From the NCBI GenBank assembly GCA_013398015.1, contig VZRR01010833.1:434001-498000 (forward strand): a DNA stretch of 64,000 nucleotides, written 5' to 3'. This DNA is from Oreocharis arfaki (lineage: Eukaryota > Chordata > Aves > Passeriformes > Paramythiidae). Under the pieces are notes generated by a model that ran no database searches, was not told the origin of the DNA, and saw nothing but the letters and a program-made list of their open reading frames with translations. Shown one piece after another: positions 1 through 12,000 of the stretch. The first letter of the stretch is position 1; each line of letters starts with the position of its first letter. The position numbers and the translations under genes were made by a program.

Positions 1-3000
1 GCTGTAAAGCTGTTTGAAATGTGGTAGTTTAGGTATAACTATCCCAACATCATTTATAATGCTGTACAGGTATAGGTATCAGAGGGAATGTAGTCTCAAT
101 TATATTAATTTTAATTAAGCTGTTCTGAATGAATAAGATGAGGTATGATAATTCAGTAGTTTTGTATACCTTAATAAAAGCTGTGGAACATTTCTGAAAC
201 ATGTCTTAGAGCAGAAAAGAAAGTTTCAGCTTTGCACATAATTTCTGTTTCTTTGCACAGTATGCAACTTTCCATTTTTAATGGGCACTTCTGTATATTG
301 CTCCTGCCAGCTCTGACTCTCACAATCATCCTGACAGGTCCTTTATGTGGTGTAGAATACAGTGAGAAGTTTAAATAAAGCAACTTAATTTGTCTTAAAC
401 AGAAATTAATAAAGCAGTCTCTCACAAAACACACCATGAATTCAATTACATTTTGTACCCTTGTTGCAAATCTGTATTTGAATTCAGTAAAAGAATATTA
501 TGGCTAGTATTTGAAAAAATGAAGAAGCTTTTCTTGAATTCTTCCTGAGTGTTCTGAAAAAAGCTTATCTATTTATTATTTACGTTTTCAGAAATGTGAG
601 TAAATATATACGCATATTTCAGGCCTCGATCAAGGCAGAAAGTACAATCTGTGAAGACATTTAATCCTGGAAGTGCTACAGTTTACATCTATTTTCCTGT
701 ATATGTAATACACACTGAATTTATCATCAACCTTAACGATATTGCTGCCAAGAAGCATCTGCTCTAAATGACGAAGCAGCAATGTCAGGTGCTCATCTTG
801 GAGCCCTCATCTCAGGTTTTGGGAAAGCAGCAGCATTGCTGCTCATTTGGCTCTGCAAGCCAAGGCTAAGCCATTGCACACCTCCACTGCCACCTTCGCT
901 GCTGTCACCAGGATTAGCCCGCACCCAGTCACTGTCTCTGTGCCAACTGCTCACCTCTGTCTTCCTTATGCCACCACCTCCATGCTGCTGATGGACAGCT
1001 GTCTTACCAGATGGTGACAGTGACTTAACGTCACTGGATCTTAAAGATTTTGCTTTTCCCCTCCCTACGCCTATGAAACTGCCAGTGGTGTCTTTCCTCC
1101 CCCAGGGCTACGGTTGGAACAAACGTGTTGCTTGCTCTGTACAGCAATGAAAGGGGCCCAGCTCTCTCCTGACTGGGTTCAAAACATTTCCCTTGCTGGA
1201 TGAGACCCCATTTAAACGAACCACAGAACACAAGACTGCCAGGGAATGAGTCTTGGCCCCTGGGCTGGGAAGTGCTGGACACAAAGCCACCCCTCACAGT
1301 GAGTGGAGAGACCTCGAGTGAGGAGCACAAAGGTACTGGTCACAAGCCATCTGCTCCTGCTGGGAACAGGCAGAGGAGGGAGGAAGGAGGCTCAAGCAGC
1401 AGCAACCTTCCAAAAGCCTATGGAAACACCAGTAGTTCCTACCTCTCTGTGTTGTGAAATTGTTTTTGTTTTTTTCCTTCCTGTGTCCTAAGAGAAAAAA
1501 AGTTGCTGCTTTCTCCACTCCTACACAGGACACATTAAGCCCTGATTCCAAAGCTTTTATCATTTTGGAGCAGGTTGAAGAGCTCAGTGCACCATAGAAG
1601 TGCTCCTCCAGCCCTTTCCTCCCACTCCTAGAAAGTATGCACCACCTCATCCTCTGAACGGGGTGGTCAGAGGGCTGAAAAGCCCTTGGTGAATTGTGAA
1701 ACTTTTCCAAGTTGTTAGCAACACTCCCTCTTCTTGCTCAGAGGGCAACTTTCAAGCTTGGAACAAAAAAATGCAAATGCCCGAGAGCATAGTCTGTTTA
1801 TGGTCTGAAACAAGGACGCAGCGGAAGAGGTCACCTGGCCCCTGGAAAGGAACAGACCAGAAACAGAAGAAAGGATCACGAGGGAGTATTTGGTGACATA
1901 TTTACGTCCCAGAGCAAAGAGAAATCACGACTTTCCCATCACTCAGCCATGAATGACCTCTCTGTTCAAGTGCATATATATCTTTATATAATAATAACAG
2001 TGACCAAGAACTAGTGCTTTTATTACAAATGCAGCTTTAATGAAGGGTACTTCAGACAGTTGATAGGAGTAACTCAAATCAGAAACACTGTGGAAAGATG
2101 ATAAGATAATTAAATTCTAACATTTTCTGCATAATTCTGCATACTGAGAGAAATCTCAAAACATAAGGGCTATGTTCTATTTCTACAGTACTCTAGGAAC
2201 ACCTGCAATTACACAGAGCAGATCCTTTTGCTAGTGGATAATCAGGCAAAAAACCCACTCATTTGAGAAGTGGTCAGTGATTCAAACCACCTGCTGGAAT
2301 GCCTGACTGACTACTGACAAAGTATCAATACATAAAATCATGTCATTCGGGGTTTTTTTTTAAATCCTCCCTTGCTAAAATTTGGATTTTATGCTGGGAC
2401 ATGAGTAGTATTTTAAGAGGAAAAACATATTCTCATATCCTTGAGTCCTTACTGCATAAAATAGCTTGTAAAATAACTAAAAGCAAAAAAAAAAAAAAAA
2501 NNNNNAAAAAAAAAAAAAAAAATCAGTTTTTTAAAATAACCCATTTAAGAAGAAGTTTAGCATTCAGCATGAAGGTGTATTTGTTTTTATTCTTAAGGAG
2601 TCACATCTATAACCCAGACAACAGGTTTTATGTAAGGCATTACAACCGAACTGCTTTTCATGGTGGTTCTTAAATAGATTGACCCTCCCTGCAGCAGCTG
2701 GATCTGCTGAGAGTGCTGAGTGACTGGGAGGTTCCTTTTGGTATCACCCTATCCTGTATGACAGGCTCATCTCACTGAGTGTTTAAAAGCACTAGGATGT
2801 GCCCTGGCTACCTCCCACCAAAGCCTGTTCATATAATTTATCCCTATCCAAATGTAATCTGAAGGCATCTCATAAAGTCCTTTCTACCCGGAAACTACCT
2901 TTCTTCCTTACTTTAAAAAGGGGGTTTCTTGTTTATATTATTGTGGATATTATTATAATTGCTTTTTTAATTAATGAGGGCAAAATACATGCATTTCACT

Positions 3001-6000
3001 CAGTCCCAAGGACAGCAATTATCTCAATGTCTGGACATCATCTAACTGAAAATGAGCAGCTTGCATGCCTCAGGTGGTGTAAAATTTAGCAAATTAACAA
3101 CTTCATTCTTTTAAAGAAATTAGATGTCATCAGGTCAAATTCTCATCTTCATTTGTTAAGATTTACAGAGTTCTAAGGGGTTTTTTAACTCTCAGGTGCA
3201 AGGACAGAAAATGTGAACCTAGAGTGATATACCTCAAAACCTGAAAGCCTTACTCAGCCACAGCTTGTGACATGCTCATAGACTGCTCATAAATACACTG
3301 CCTGGGGATAACCTGTTTGGGGAATTACAAGCCTACCTAACAGATGTTAAAAACTGTTTACTGGACAGTCCTTGAATAGACCATAATTCCTCTGTAGCCA
3401 CTGAGCTTCCCAAGTTTCATCAGACATTAGTGGCACTATTGCATTTTCAAGAAGCTTCAGCTCCCGAAGTTTCAATACAGCTGAGATTCCCTGTCCAGCT
3501 GGTAAGAATGCTGTGTTTCCTCCTGCTGCCCAAAACCTGTAAATAAATCTTTTAACGGTGCCCTACAGTGACATATATTGCCTCTTTCGGAATTGTAATT
3601 TTAAAATGCAAATGAGACAAATGCACAAAGGAAAGAAATTCATCAACTAACACTGCTTAATATCAGCTGAGTCTCAGCCATTGACTTTTATTATAACAAT
3701 AATTAATGCTATCATCTACACTGCTTTGGTAATAAATAACAGTAAACTGTTATTCTATGTACAGCTTAACCACTCTCCATGAAATGACCCAGCACGTTGT
3801 ACTAGGCCTGTCCAACTGAGTGAAGGGGACAACAGTGTCTCCGCAAATTACCAAGTGGGAGGTACCCAGGGCACCACAGTGCTACTGACTGCATCTAGAC
3901 CCAGTGGCTGAACATCACAGCATGTGCCAGCATCCCTGTAATCAGACCAACTGACATGACCTTTTGGAATTTCAGCATGCAATGTCTTTTTGTCAGCCTG
4001 CAAACCCAAAAATTTAAGAAAGGATATGATGTACACCTGGTGCATCACATTATGGAACTGGGATATGAGTAGAGTTTGCAGTCAGAAAGTTCAGAAACCT
4101 TTTATGTACTCTGGGTGAGAAGCAGTCATACTGGAAAATCCTAAAATAAACAAATTACAAACAACGTTAGAAAATAATAATAAAAGGTGTCCACTTGCAA
4201 ACCAAGAGTGCAATTACCTTAAGCAAAATGCTCCCATACTGGTCATCTATTCTGTAACAGAACAGCCCTTTATTCTCTCTAGAACAGCCTCCTTCATGCT
4301 AACACACCTGTGCTTTCATTTACGACGGATGCCAAGTTAACTGCTCCCCGTAAGTTCTACCTCTCCGTTAGGTGTGTGCTGCACAGCACGCAGTCACACA
4401 GGTAGAAAGATGACCTCCTCTACACTGACTACTGTGACTGAATCCAAGCAATCCTATTTTCTGAAATGGGCTTGAAAAGGACATTAGTGGCTAAGTGACC
4501 TTTAAAGAGAGGCCATATGGATCATCTCACTGGATTGCAGCAGAAATCAAACGACTGATGTGTGCACTAGGCATGGGTCTTACTAGTACAAACAAGGAAA
4601 ACAATTAGCTGAATATGAATAAAACTTCATAATAAACACAAGGTTTAGTAGTTGCTAATACAAACTGTAATGGCAGCCAGGGCCAGTTTAGCCTCTTCAG
4701 GCAGCACTTCACAGGGACAAATCAAAATACACAAACCAGAGAGGATGGAGTTGGTCAGCATTGGTCACTGGGAGTTAGAAGCTCACACTGCTGCACAAGA
4801 GAAACCAGCCACAAGACCAACACAGCAGCTGCTGCTGAAAGCTCAGAGAAGGCTCAGAGCTGCCTTCCAGCATTCTCCCACCTTGTGTTAAGCAACTCTG
4901 ACATTTCTTTCATGTAATCCATAGAGAACTGCCCCACATCCCTCTAAATTAAATGGAGAGCTGTCACCAGTGCACTGCAGCCTGCAAGGATGAGGGTGCT
5001 TTTCACCCTCTTGTCTTGCCTTCGTGAATTAAGATTGATAAACAACATTTCTGACTGCACCCTGCTACTGCAATCACTGTTCATGGTGACACTAATGCAC
5101 CTTGAGGACACTTGTACTGACATGACATGAAATGGGAAGGCTGGAGGAGGGGGACACTAACAGTATGGCACAATCTACTGCATGCTCCTAGGGCATCATA
5201 GCAAAGGTTGGAGTAATTTTCATCTTAAAGGCAAAATACCAGTATTCAGAACTAAGCTGCCTGACATTAAATACTCACTCTTAGAAGATAATCTGGAAAA
5301 ATTGAGCAAACTCAGACCACTTTATGATTCCTGCTCTTCCTGTCTCTCCCCTCATGCAAAGATCCTTGGTCTCCAAGACAGTGGAACAACACAAATCCTC
5401 TTTCCAGTGATGCCCTGGAGTCATCATGAAGGATGAAAAAATTTGTAAGAGGGATGTAAAAGAACAGCGTAAAAACAGCATATCTGGTGCAGAGGAACAA
5501 CTTTTGGAAAGAAAAGCGGCTGGAGCAGTTCTTGGTACTTTGAAGTCTTTCACAAGGAAGTTAGAAGAAAATAGGAGTGGTTCATAATGGTGTAAATACA
5601 AGCCAGGGGATGTCTGTCAGCCTCTGATCTTTGAAGCTCACATATCATGATTTTTACTACCTTTCCTATTTCAGCATTTATTCCTTCTCTATGTTCTTAA
5701 CTTATATGATCCCTTTTCTATTTAATCTATAACAACATCTACTATCTGTTGCCACTTCAACTAAACATTAAACAACAATGAAGTCATTCAATATAGACAG
5801 CTTATTACATAACTTTAAGTAGCCATAACTTTAAAAGAAGAGTAAAAATTGCTCAACTTAAAGAAATTTTCATTAAAACTGATAAAAATGCTACATTGGT
5901 TAAATAATAAAGAGCAGTCAGGAACAAGCATCTTAGTATCTCAAAAAGAAAATCTCTATTAGAAAGAACCACCATTTGGAATTTTTTTGATACAAATATA

Positions 6001-8978
6001 TAATTTCAAATCCAATATTTAACAAGTATCTTTATAACCAGCTATGTTTCAGCAAATTAGCTCCAAGAGAATTTGAGAATACTTCCTTCATAGGCAGATT
6101 ATTGTATAATTTCTTCCAGTAGATTCCTCCTGCTGTCTCTGATGCAGTCCCAATTGAAGAGGTTACAGGACTTTCTTGACCAACAATATGATCAGGCAAA
6201 AGTGTGCATAGCACATTGCTACCCTTTTTTATTAGTACCAAATAATGCTCCCAAGTAATTTAGCTTCATTTTTATCAATACCCACATCTCTAAAGACATA
6301 AAAATGAACCAGTAAGTCTCACACTTGAAATTCATCTATCTTAGCAAAATGTAATGCAACAATTTGTAGTTGTGTGAATTGGATATGGGAAGATTAATAT
6401 TACTCTTCGTGCTTAGAGAAGTGTCTCTTGCATCCCAGAGGCAAGTAAGAAATGTTACCTTGTGCCAGGATGCACCTTCCTCATTCACTTAAAAAAATTA
6501 GGCTTTCAGTAATTTGTAAGAATTTAAATTAGACATAAGCATCCTGTAGCAGATTATGATATACTGGCACGTATAGAGAGCTACATCACAGAGCACAATT
6601 ATTCCATACTGGCTAAGTGTAAGAGTTGGAAAATGGAAATGAAAACTCTTGACAGCATTGATGTACTTGGTCTCACTTTTTTTACATTTACTTGCTTGCC
6701 AAATTCCTGCTTTCCACCAGATTTTTAAAAAGGCATACATACTAAGCTCTTTACTAGCTTCTTTATATGAATTAGAAACAAAATTTGGATCCTAATGTGG
6801 GGTAAAATAATAGGATCTAATGAGTATGCAATACAAAATCGACTTTAATAACATCTTCTCAGATAATATATTACTGAACAGTCTGAAAAGACTTCAAACA
6901 TCCCATTATTACCATTCTGACCTGAGGCAAAGCAAAGCACTGAAAATACATCAAGGGTTCTGTTCAAGACTAAACGGGTTATACTTGTATTATGCAGTTT
7001 GTGTGAGAGTTAGGCAATGGTGATTACACCCAGTTCCAAAATAAAATAATGTGGTAGGTTATTCAGTAGCACTTTCATCAAAGCTTCACCCATGCGGCAG
7101 TACACAAAGAGTCACCTTGTCTAGTCTCTTTTGTACACATATATTAACACCTCAGTTTACTCATAAAAATACATATTATGCATACTTTGCTAAAATCAGT
7201 GTCGCTTTCACATTAATGAGTGTTTGGTCTCAACTCTAAAAGAAATAAAATCATCCAGATAGAGGACTGCTTTTTTGGACATTTCTTGCTCCTGAAAAGG
7301 AAAACAGCAGGAGAAAAAGAAAGTTCACAAGTAAGTAACAAACAAAATCTGCCTGAACACGTTCCTTCTTTATGCAGTAAAAAATAAGGCTATCTTAAAC
7401 TCCTGACATTTGGGTGATACTCACAGTGATAAACCTCAGTTAAGCTAAATGCAAACTGACTTCAGCAGTCACACATCTTCTGAACTGCTGACCTGAATCT
7501 ATCAGGACACTTTTCTCCCTTATTACCTTTTCACTTCTCGGTATTTAAGAGTACTCTGGCTGAAACAGGGAACTAGCAGAAGAAAAGCAGTTGCAACAGG
7601 ACTAAGTCTGACCAACAACAGTATCAGCAATACCATGCAATCTGTGGATCAAAGGCGGCTGCGGAGTCAGAGTGCAGTTCAATTAACAGGCAACTGTTTG
7701 AAGACCTACCTGTATTAAAGGGATGTCTGCATGTGCAATTACCATTTTTCCTGAAACTTTTAAACCACTCACTTTAAGAGCAGAAATATGAAGGAGACAA
7801 ACGGGGCAAGATGTTATAATTAAATGGCAAGTCAATACTTGTCTGCTTTTGCATTTGGTTAGCCTGAACTTATACATTTTATATCTCTTTTTGGCACACA
7901 GAGCTGTATTCTGGTTAATTTTTAAACCAACTGCTACCACACTGCTAATACTACAAAGAAAAAAATCTTCACACTATGTTGTTTCATTTCATAATATTAC
8001 TTTTCTAAAATATTTTTAGCATGCCTTGAACTGAAGAGTACCATAGAGATACCTGAGTTTGCTTGAAATAGATTACACTGGGATAATTAGACTGTTTTCA
8101 GCAGCTAAACTAGAGTTTAGCAGGTGATAATTTAAGCTATTTTTCACCATGGCAAATAAGCCTGCACGGAATGCCAGATTTGACAGTCCTAGTGCTCAAG
8201 CTGGTTTATGTACATGTGCTGTACAGACGCAACCTCCTTCACAAAAGTAGCATATTTACTGATATTTCTTTCAGCAAAATAGCTTAATTTTTATTACACC
8301 CTCTGTTATTTATTAACACAACCATTAAAATCAAAGAGTTAGCTATTAAATGGCCTGCCAAGCAGCCTACACGAGAGCGTAGATTAACCTATTTTATCTT
8401 ATAGATGTGCTTCTGTTAATAAATTCTAAAGCTGCAAAAATAAGAAAAAAAACCCCTTCACAAGAGAGGCACATCTGAAGTCATAATAAGCATGCAATTT
8501 GGGTATTCAAAATGACATCATGACAGCTGCTATGCCTTCTAAGTATTGAAAGTGCTTTAAAAATAAAGCAGTGGTAACATAGTTCGGCAAATTGCTTCAA
8601 TTGGCTTCCCACCATCCAAAAGTCAACATTAACAGCAGCTTGGTTTTATTTTTTTCATGTGCCTTTTGTAAAGTAGATTAGAAAGTGAAAAGATTCAGGA
8701 TTATTTTTTTTCTAACTTCTGTTCCAGTCCTTCAGTAAAGACTTTGCAACAATACACCCAAATTACTTTACAAACCCAGTGTACATTACAAATGTGCTAA
8801 ATGAAATACAATTTTTTTTCTACTGCATGTTTGAAATGTATTCCTTATGTATTTCCCTTGCAGAAAATTTTAACTTTGGTAAAAGCTCTGCCTCTGGAAA
8901 TCTTTGCCTTAGTAAACCATTCAATGGAAAAAAAAAAAAAACAAAAAAACCACCACACATCTGCTAGAGATGTCTTAC
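1..8978 (-). other. DMD: DMD intron 63 (partial)
   Basis: AT-rich intron downstream of exon 63. I searched for the complement of exon 64 (a 75-bp exon coding DLNNVRFSAYRT and following) and did not see it, so the intron is longer than 8,978 bp here. Contents seen are the poly-A/N tract near 2.5 kb and scattered homopolymers. Short open frames are at chance level, with no splice-supported exon, RNA gene or recognisable transposon body. Confidence 0.85.
2485..2522. repeat. Poly-A run interrupted by a 5-base assembly gap
   Basis: There are sixteen A, five N (2501-2505) and seventeen A. The N run is placed inside a homopolymer, so the true A-tract length is unknown. Reading frames drawn across it are meaningless. 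Confidence 0.98.
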
Positions 8979-9040
8979 CTAATGACTGGTAAAGCTCAGT
9001 CATCTTGGGATGATCCCAGCAGGTCGTTTGCGTCTCATGG
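8979..9040 (-). CDS. DMD: Dystrophin exon 63 (second half of WW domain; shared by full-length dystrophin and Dp71)
   Basis: On the minus strand the acceptor TTATGTTGTAG precedes C CAT GAG. The peptide is HETQTTCWDHPKMTELYQSL and one base (G) is left before a GTAAG donor. The length is 62 bp, as in vertebrate exon 63. It supplies the second signature Trp and the Pro of the WW domain (CWDHP), then the linker into the EF-hand region. The first base C completes Asn (AA|C) after exon 62, or Gly (GG|C) after the Dp71 first exon, so both upstream exons splice in frame. A perfect TACTAAC branch-point candidate lies just upstream. The next exon (64, expected to begin with the remainder of an Ala codon, then DLNNVR) is not seen in 1-8978, so intron 63 runs off the window. 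Confidence 0.97.
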
Positions 9041-9060
9041 CTACAACATAAAACATGAAA

Positions 9061-9067
9061 GTTAGTA
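9061..9067 (-). promoter_or_regulatory. DMD: Splice branch-point candidate TACTAAC for exon 63
   Basis: The minus strand reads TACTAAC, the perfect U2-pairing branch sequence. The branch A is at 9062, 22 nt upstream of the first base of exon 63. No AG lies between it and the exon 63 acceptor. The pyrimidine tract that follows is short and T-rich (TTTCATGTTTTATGTTGTAG), so a strong branch site may compensate. The assignment is by consensus only. Confidence 0.6.
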
Positions 9068-12000
9068 AAGTAGAATTTCTCTCTCCATCTCACAGCAGTG
9101 ATGCAGGCTGCACATCAGAGCACGTTGCCAGATCTGTGCCCACAGCCTGGGCTGTTCCGGGGGAGGGGGCTCAGAAGTGCCAGGTGTGTCTTCTTTCAAC
9201 AAGAGGCACTAACCTGGAGAGCTTTATTCAGGCAAGGGCTCATAAAATAAAATTAAAAGTAGTGCTAATATTAAAAAGATAGCAAGTATTCAGATATGTC
9301 AATGTTTTGTGGAATTTGCAAGCAATCAATTCTTAAGAACTCATTGCTTTGTACAGGTCATTCTCCAGTTGCTCCAAACTAGAGAACAGACATCTGAAAG
9401 GGCTTAGTTCTTAAAGAGTTTCTGGAAACTGAGATCCATATTTGACTTCCTTTCCCCTGCATGCTTTCTCAGCTCTTTCCCATGTGGTAGGTAAGAACTA
9501 CCCAACGCAGCAGGTCCAATCCTTCCTTTCAGTCCAGACACCTGCGCTAAAATCCCTGTGCAACAGCCCTCTGATCCACCACCAGCTTCTACCACTTCTC
9601 AGGCCAGTGTTGCACCCTGTAGTGACAGTCTCTTCTAGCAAAGACTCTTGGCTGCTCGTCTTGTTTCCCGGGACTCCCAGGCCCTTTCCCTCGCCCTGGA
9701 GGTCCCTGTGCAGTGTCAGGCAGCAGAGCTGTTGGGAAGCCAGGGAAAGCTAAAGCGGGGTTATGAAACGCTGCAGGGTGACCAGAATGTAAATTGGAGA
9801 GTCTCTGCACCGAGGCCAGCAGCCTCCAGCATTGCAACACAACGTGTTGCCGAAGGACAGGCAGCGTGAGAAAGTCAACAGAATGAAGTGTTATCGGGTG
9901 TAGTAGCAACTCATGTCTCCTAAGGTTATACTATTTATGAGTTTGTTTTTTAATGACAGCACAGCTAACATGATCATGTTCCCATTAACATAGAAGACTT
10001 GAAAGAAAAGTCTCCTTATCTGTCCTGTAGCCAATAAAGTCCTGTTCAAACAGAATTCAGCTGCATTAAGAGACGGTAAGTCTCCTTAAAAAAAATAAAT
10101 ATGGAACACGCATGTAGCATAACACTGCTAGCAAATACATTTGCCATTTCTGTACTTAAAGGCAGACATGCGGGTTTCAACATGCACACATCATTCTGGA
10201 GAACATAAGCAGAAGAGCAGGACCTGACCCACAGCACTGCGGAGCTCCTGGAGCACACACCTTCCAGCTCCAGGAGACCAAACCATCACCCAGCAGCACC
10301 TGTGCACCCCACTGTGCACTGGAACACTGACACAACAAGGTTGTTTTAGAGAACAAATGGCCCATGAGTTCTCATTTTGAGGCACTGATGTTCCCAAGTG
10401 CACATTTACCCTTTTTAGTCTAAGAAGAGGTAAACCTTCCAATGAATCACTTCAACACCACCTCTACTGAAGGAAAAAGAAAATTGTGCCAGGTTTTCTT
10501 AGTATGATTTAATTTTGGCCACAAAAGACAGGCTATTTATTTGATTCTCGTGAATACTTTACTGCCCCAGTAACCTCTATATGTTCAGCAGCTTACTATA
10601 TATAATATATCCAGATTTTGCTCTGTAACTGCAAGAAAGAATGAAAGGGATCACAAGCACTAAGCATAAGGAAAAACCGCTGCCATGGTGCTGCCCTACT
10701 TGAGCACAGGCTTTTAAACAAATCCTGTGTCATCAACCTCAGCATTCCCATCCCTTCCCAATTCCTGCAGTGGCTGAAGGCAGTAAAAGTGGGAGAAGGA
10801 CACCACAAGAGCAAAAGCAGTCTTGTTCTTTGCTCTATTAAAAAATGAGTCCTGCAAAGGGAGGTGGCTGCTATTGTATTCAAAAATCTCCTGGTCTGGG
10901 GATTTTTTGGGTTGGTTAGTTGGATTTTTATTCCCAGAAACTGGGCAGGTTCAAGTGAAAACCTGTGGATCTGAGCCACCTGTATCTGAGCTCCTGCATT
11001 TCCCATGCCGCTTGGTATGGGCAGGTTCTGCAGAGAGAATGTAACACCAGAACCTTTTATCAGACCCAGGTATAAAGCACATTTTTGAAGAACAAGAGAC
11101 ACTGTTTCATTCCTAAAAACTCAGCTGCCAGAAGCCTCTACTGATACAACAGCAGTCCAAAGGGAAAGAAGATGGAAGCGTATTCATGGCAGAAAACCTT
11201 GTAGCCAGAAAAGTCACGACTCAGGTAAGTGAGCTGCAGACCCAAACAAATATTCACACCTACAGACCTGGGGTTGCAGTTTGCTCGCACCCAACATCAC
11301 GCCCAGACCAGTAATTCCTCAGGAATGAGCTCGGCCACCCTGGCTTGCCTCCCCACACACAGACAGCCCCAGAAGTGGGGGATATTTGAACCGAAACTGT
11401 ACCATGGTTTGTATGCTGAATCACGTAGAAAAAATGCGAAAAAGAATTTACGTGAACAGTTACAAGAAGCCTCTGAAAATAACCTGCCTTTCTGTATAAA
11501 ATTAATTCAGCAGCCCCAAATTGTTCTATGGACAAACTAAACCACTTCACACTCCATAGCTGTCAACCTGGCAGCCTTCAAAGAAACTGATTCCCCATGA
11601 AATTATTTAAAAGCCATCAGATACCTGGTAAAGGTGAATACAGATAGGATTATGGATAAATCCCACACTTGTGTAGGACAGAAGAACAAAAGCATCATCT
11701 TAGTGTGAAAAACTAGTATCAAAAATTTATTTTTGTAAATAATTGAGTAATTTATTGATTTTTTATTTTTAATGGTAAGGCCTAACCACGTATCAGTGAG
11801 TTTAGTGTATATGGTTTAAGCTTATAGCATTTACTATTCCTGAAAATATGAAACTACTTTTGTAAGACCTTGTAAATAAAATTTCTTTTGCCAAAGAAAC
11901 ACTGGACTCCAACTGGTTTCAGATATTTTTAATACCAGTAACCCCAAACCTCTACTCAAGTGTGCTTTTCTTTCATGGTATAAGATTAATTATCATGAGA

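Noticed and set aside
1..8978. Search for DMD exon 64 to the left of exon 63
   Set aside because: No stretch matches the complement of the expected 75-bp exon, so exon 64 is taken to be outside the window.
8845..9093. 82-codon open frame that contains the exon 63 peptide
   Set aside because: Only the 62 bp between the splice sites is coding. The flanking residues come from intron sequence read through both splice junctions.
10596..11102. 168-codon open frame on the minus strand, the longest in the window
   Set aside because: It has no recognisable domain, no promoter, no conserved splice sites and biased simple composition. One frame of this size is expected by chance in 64 kb of six-frame sequence.
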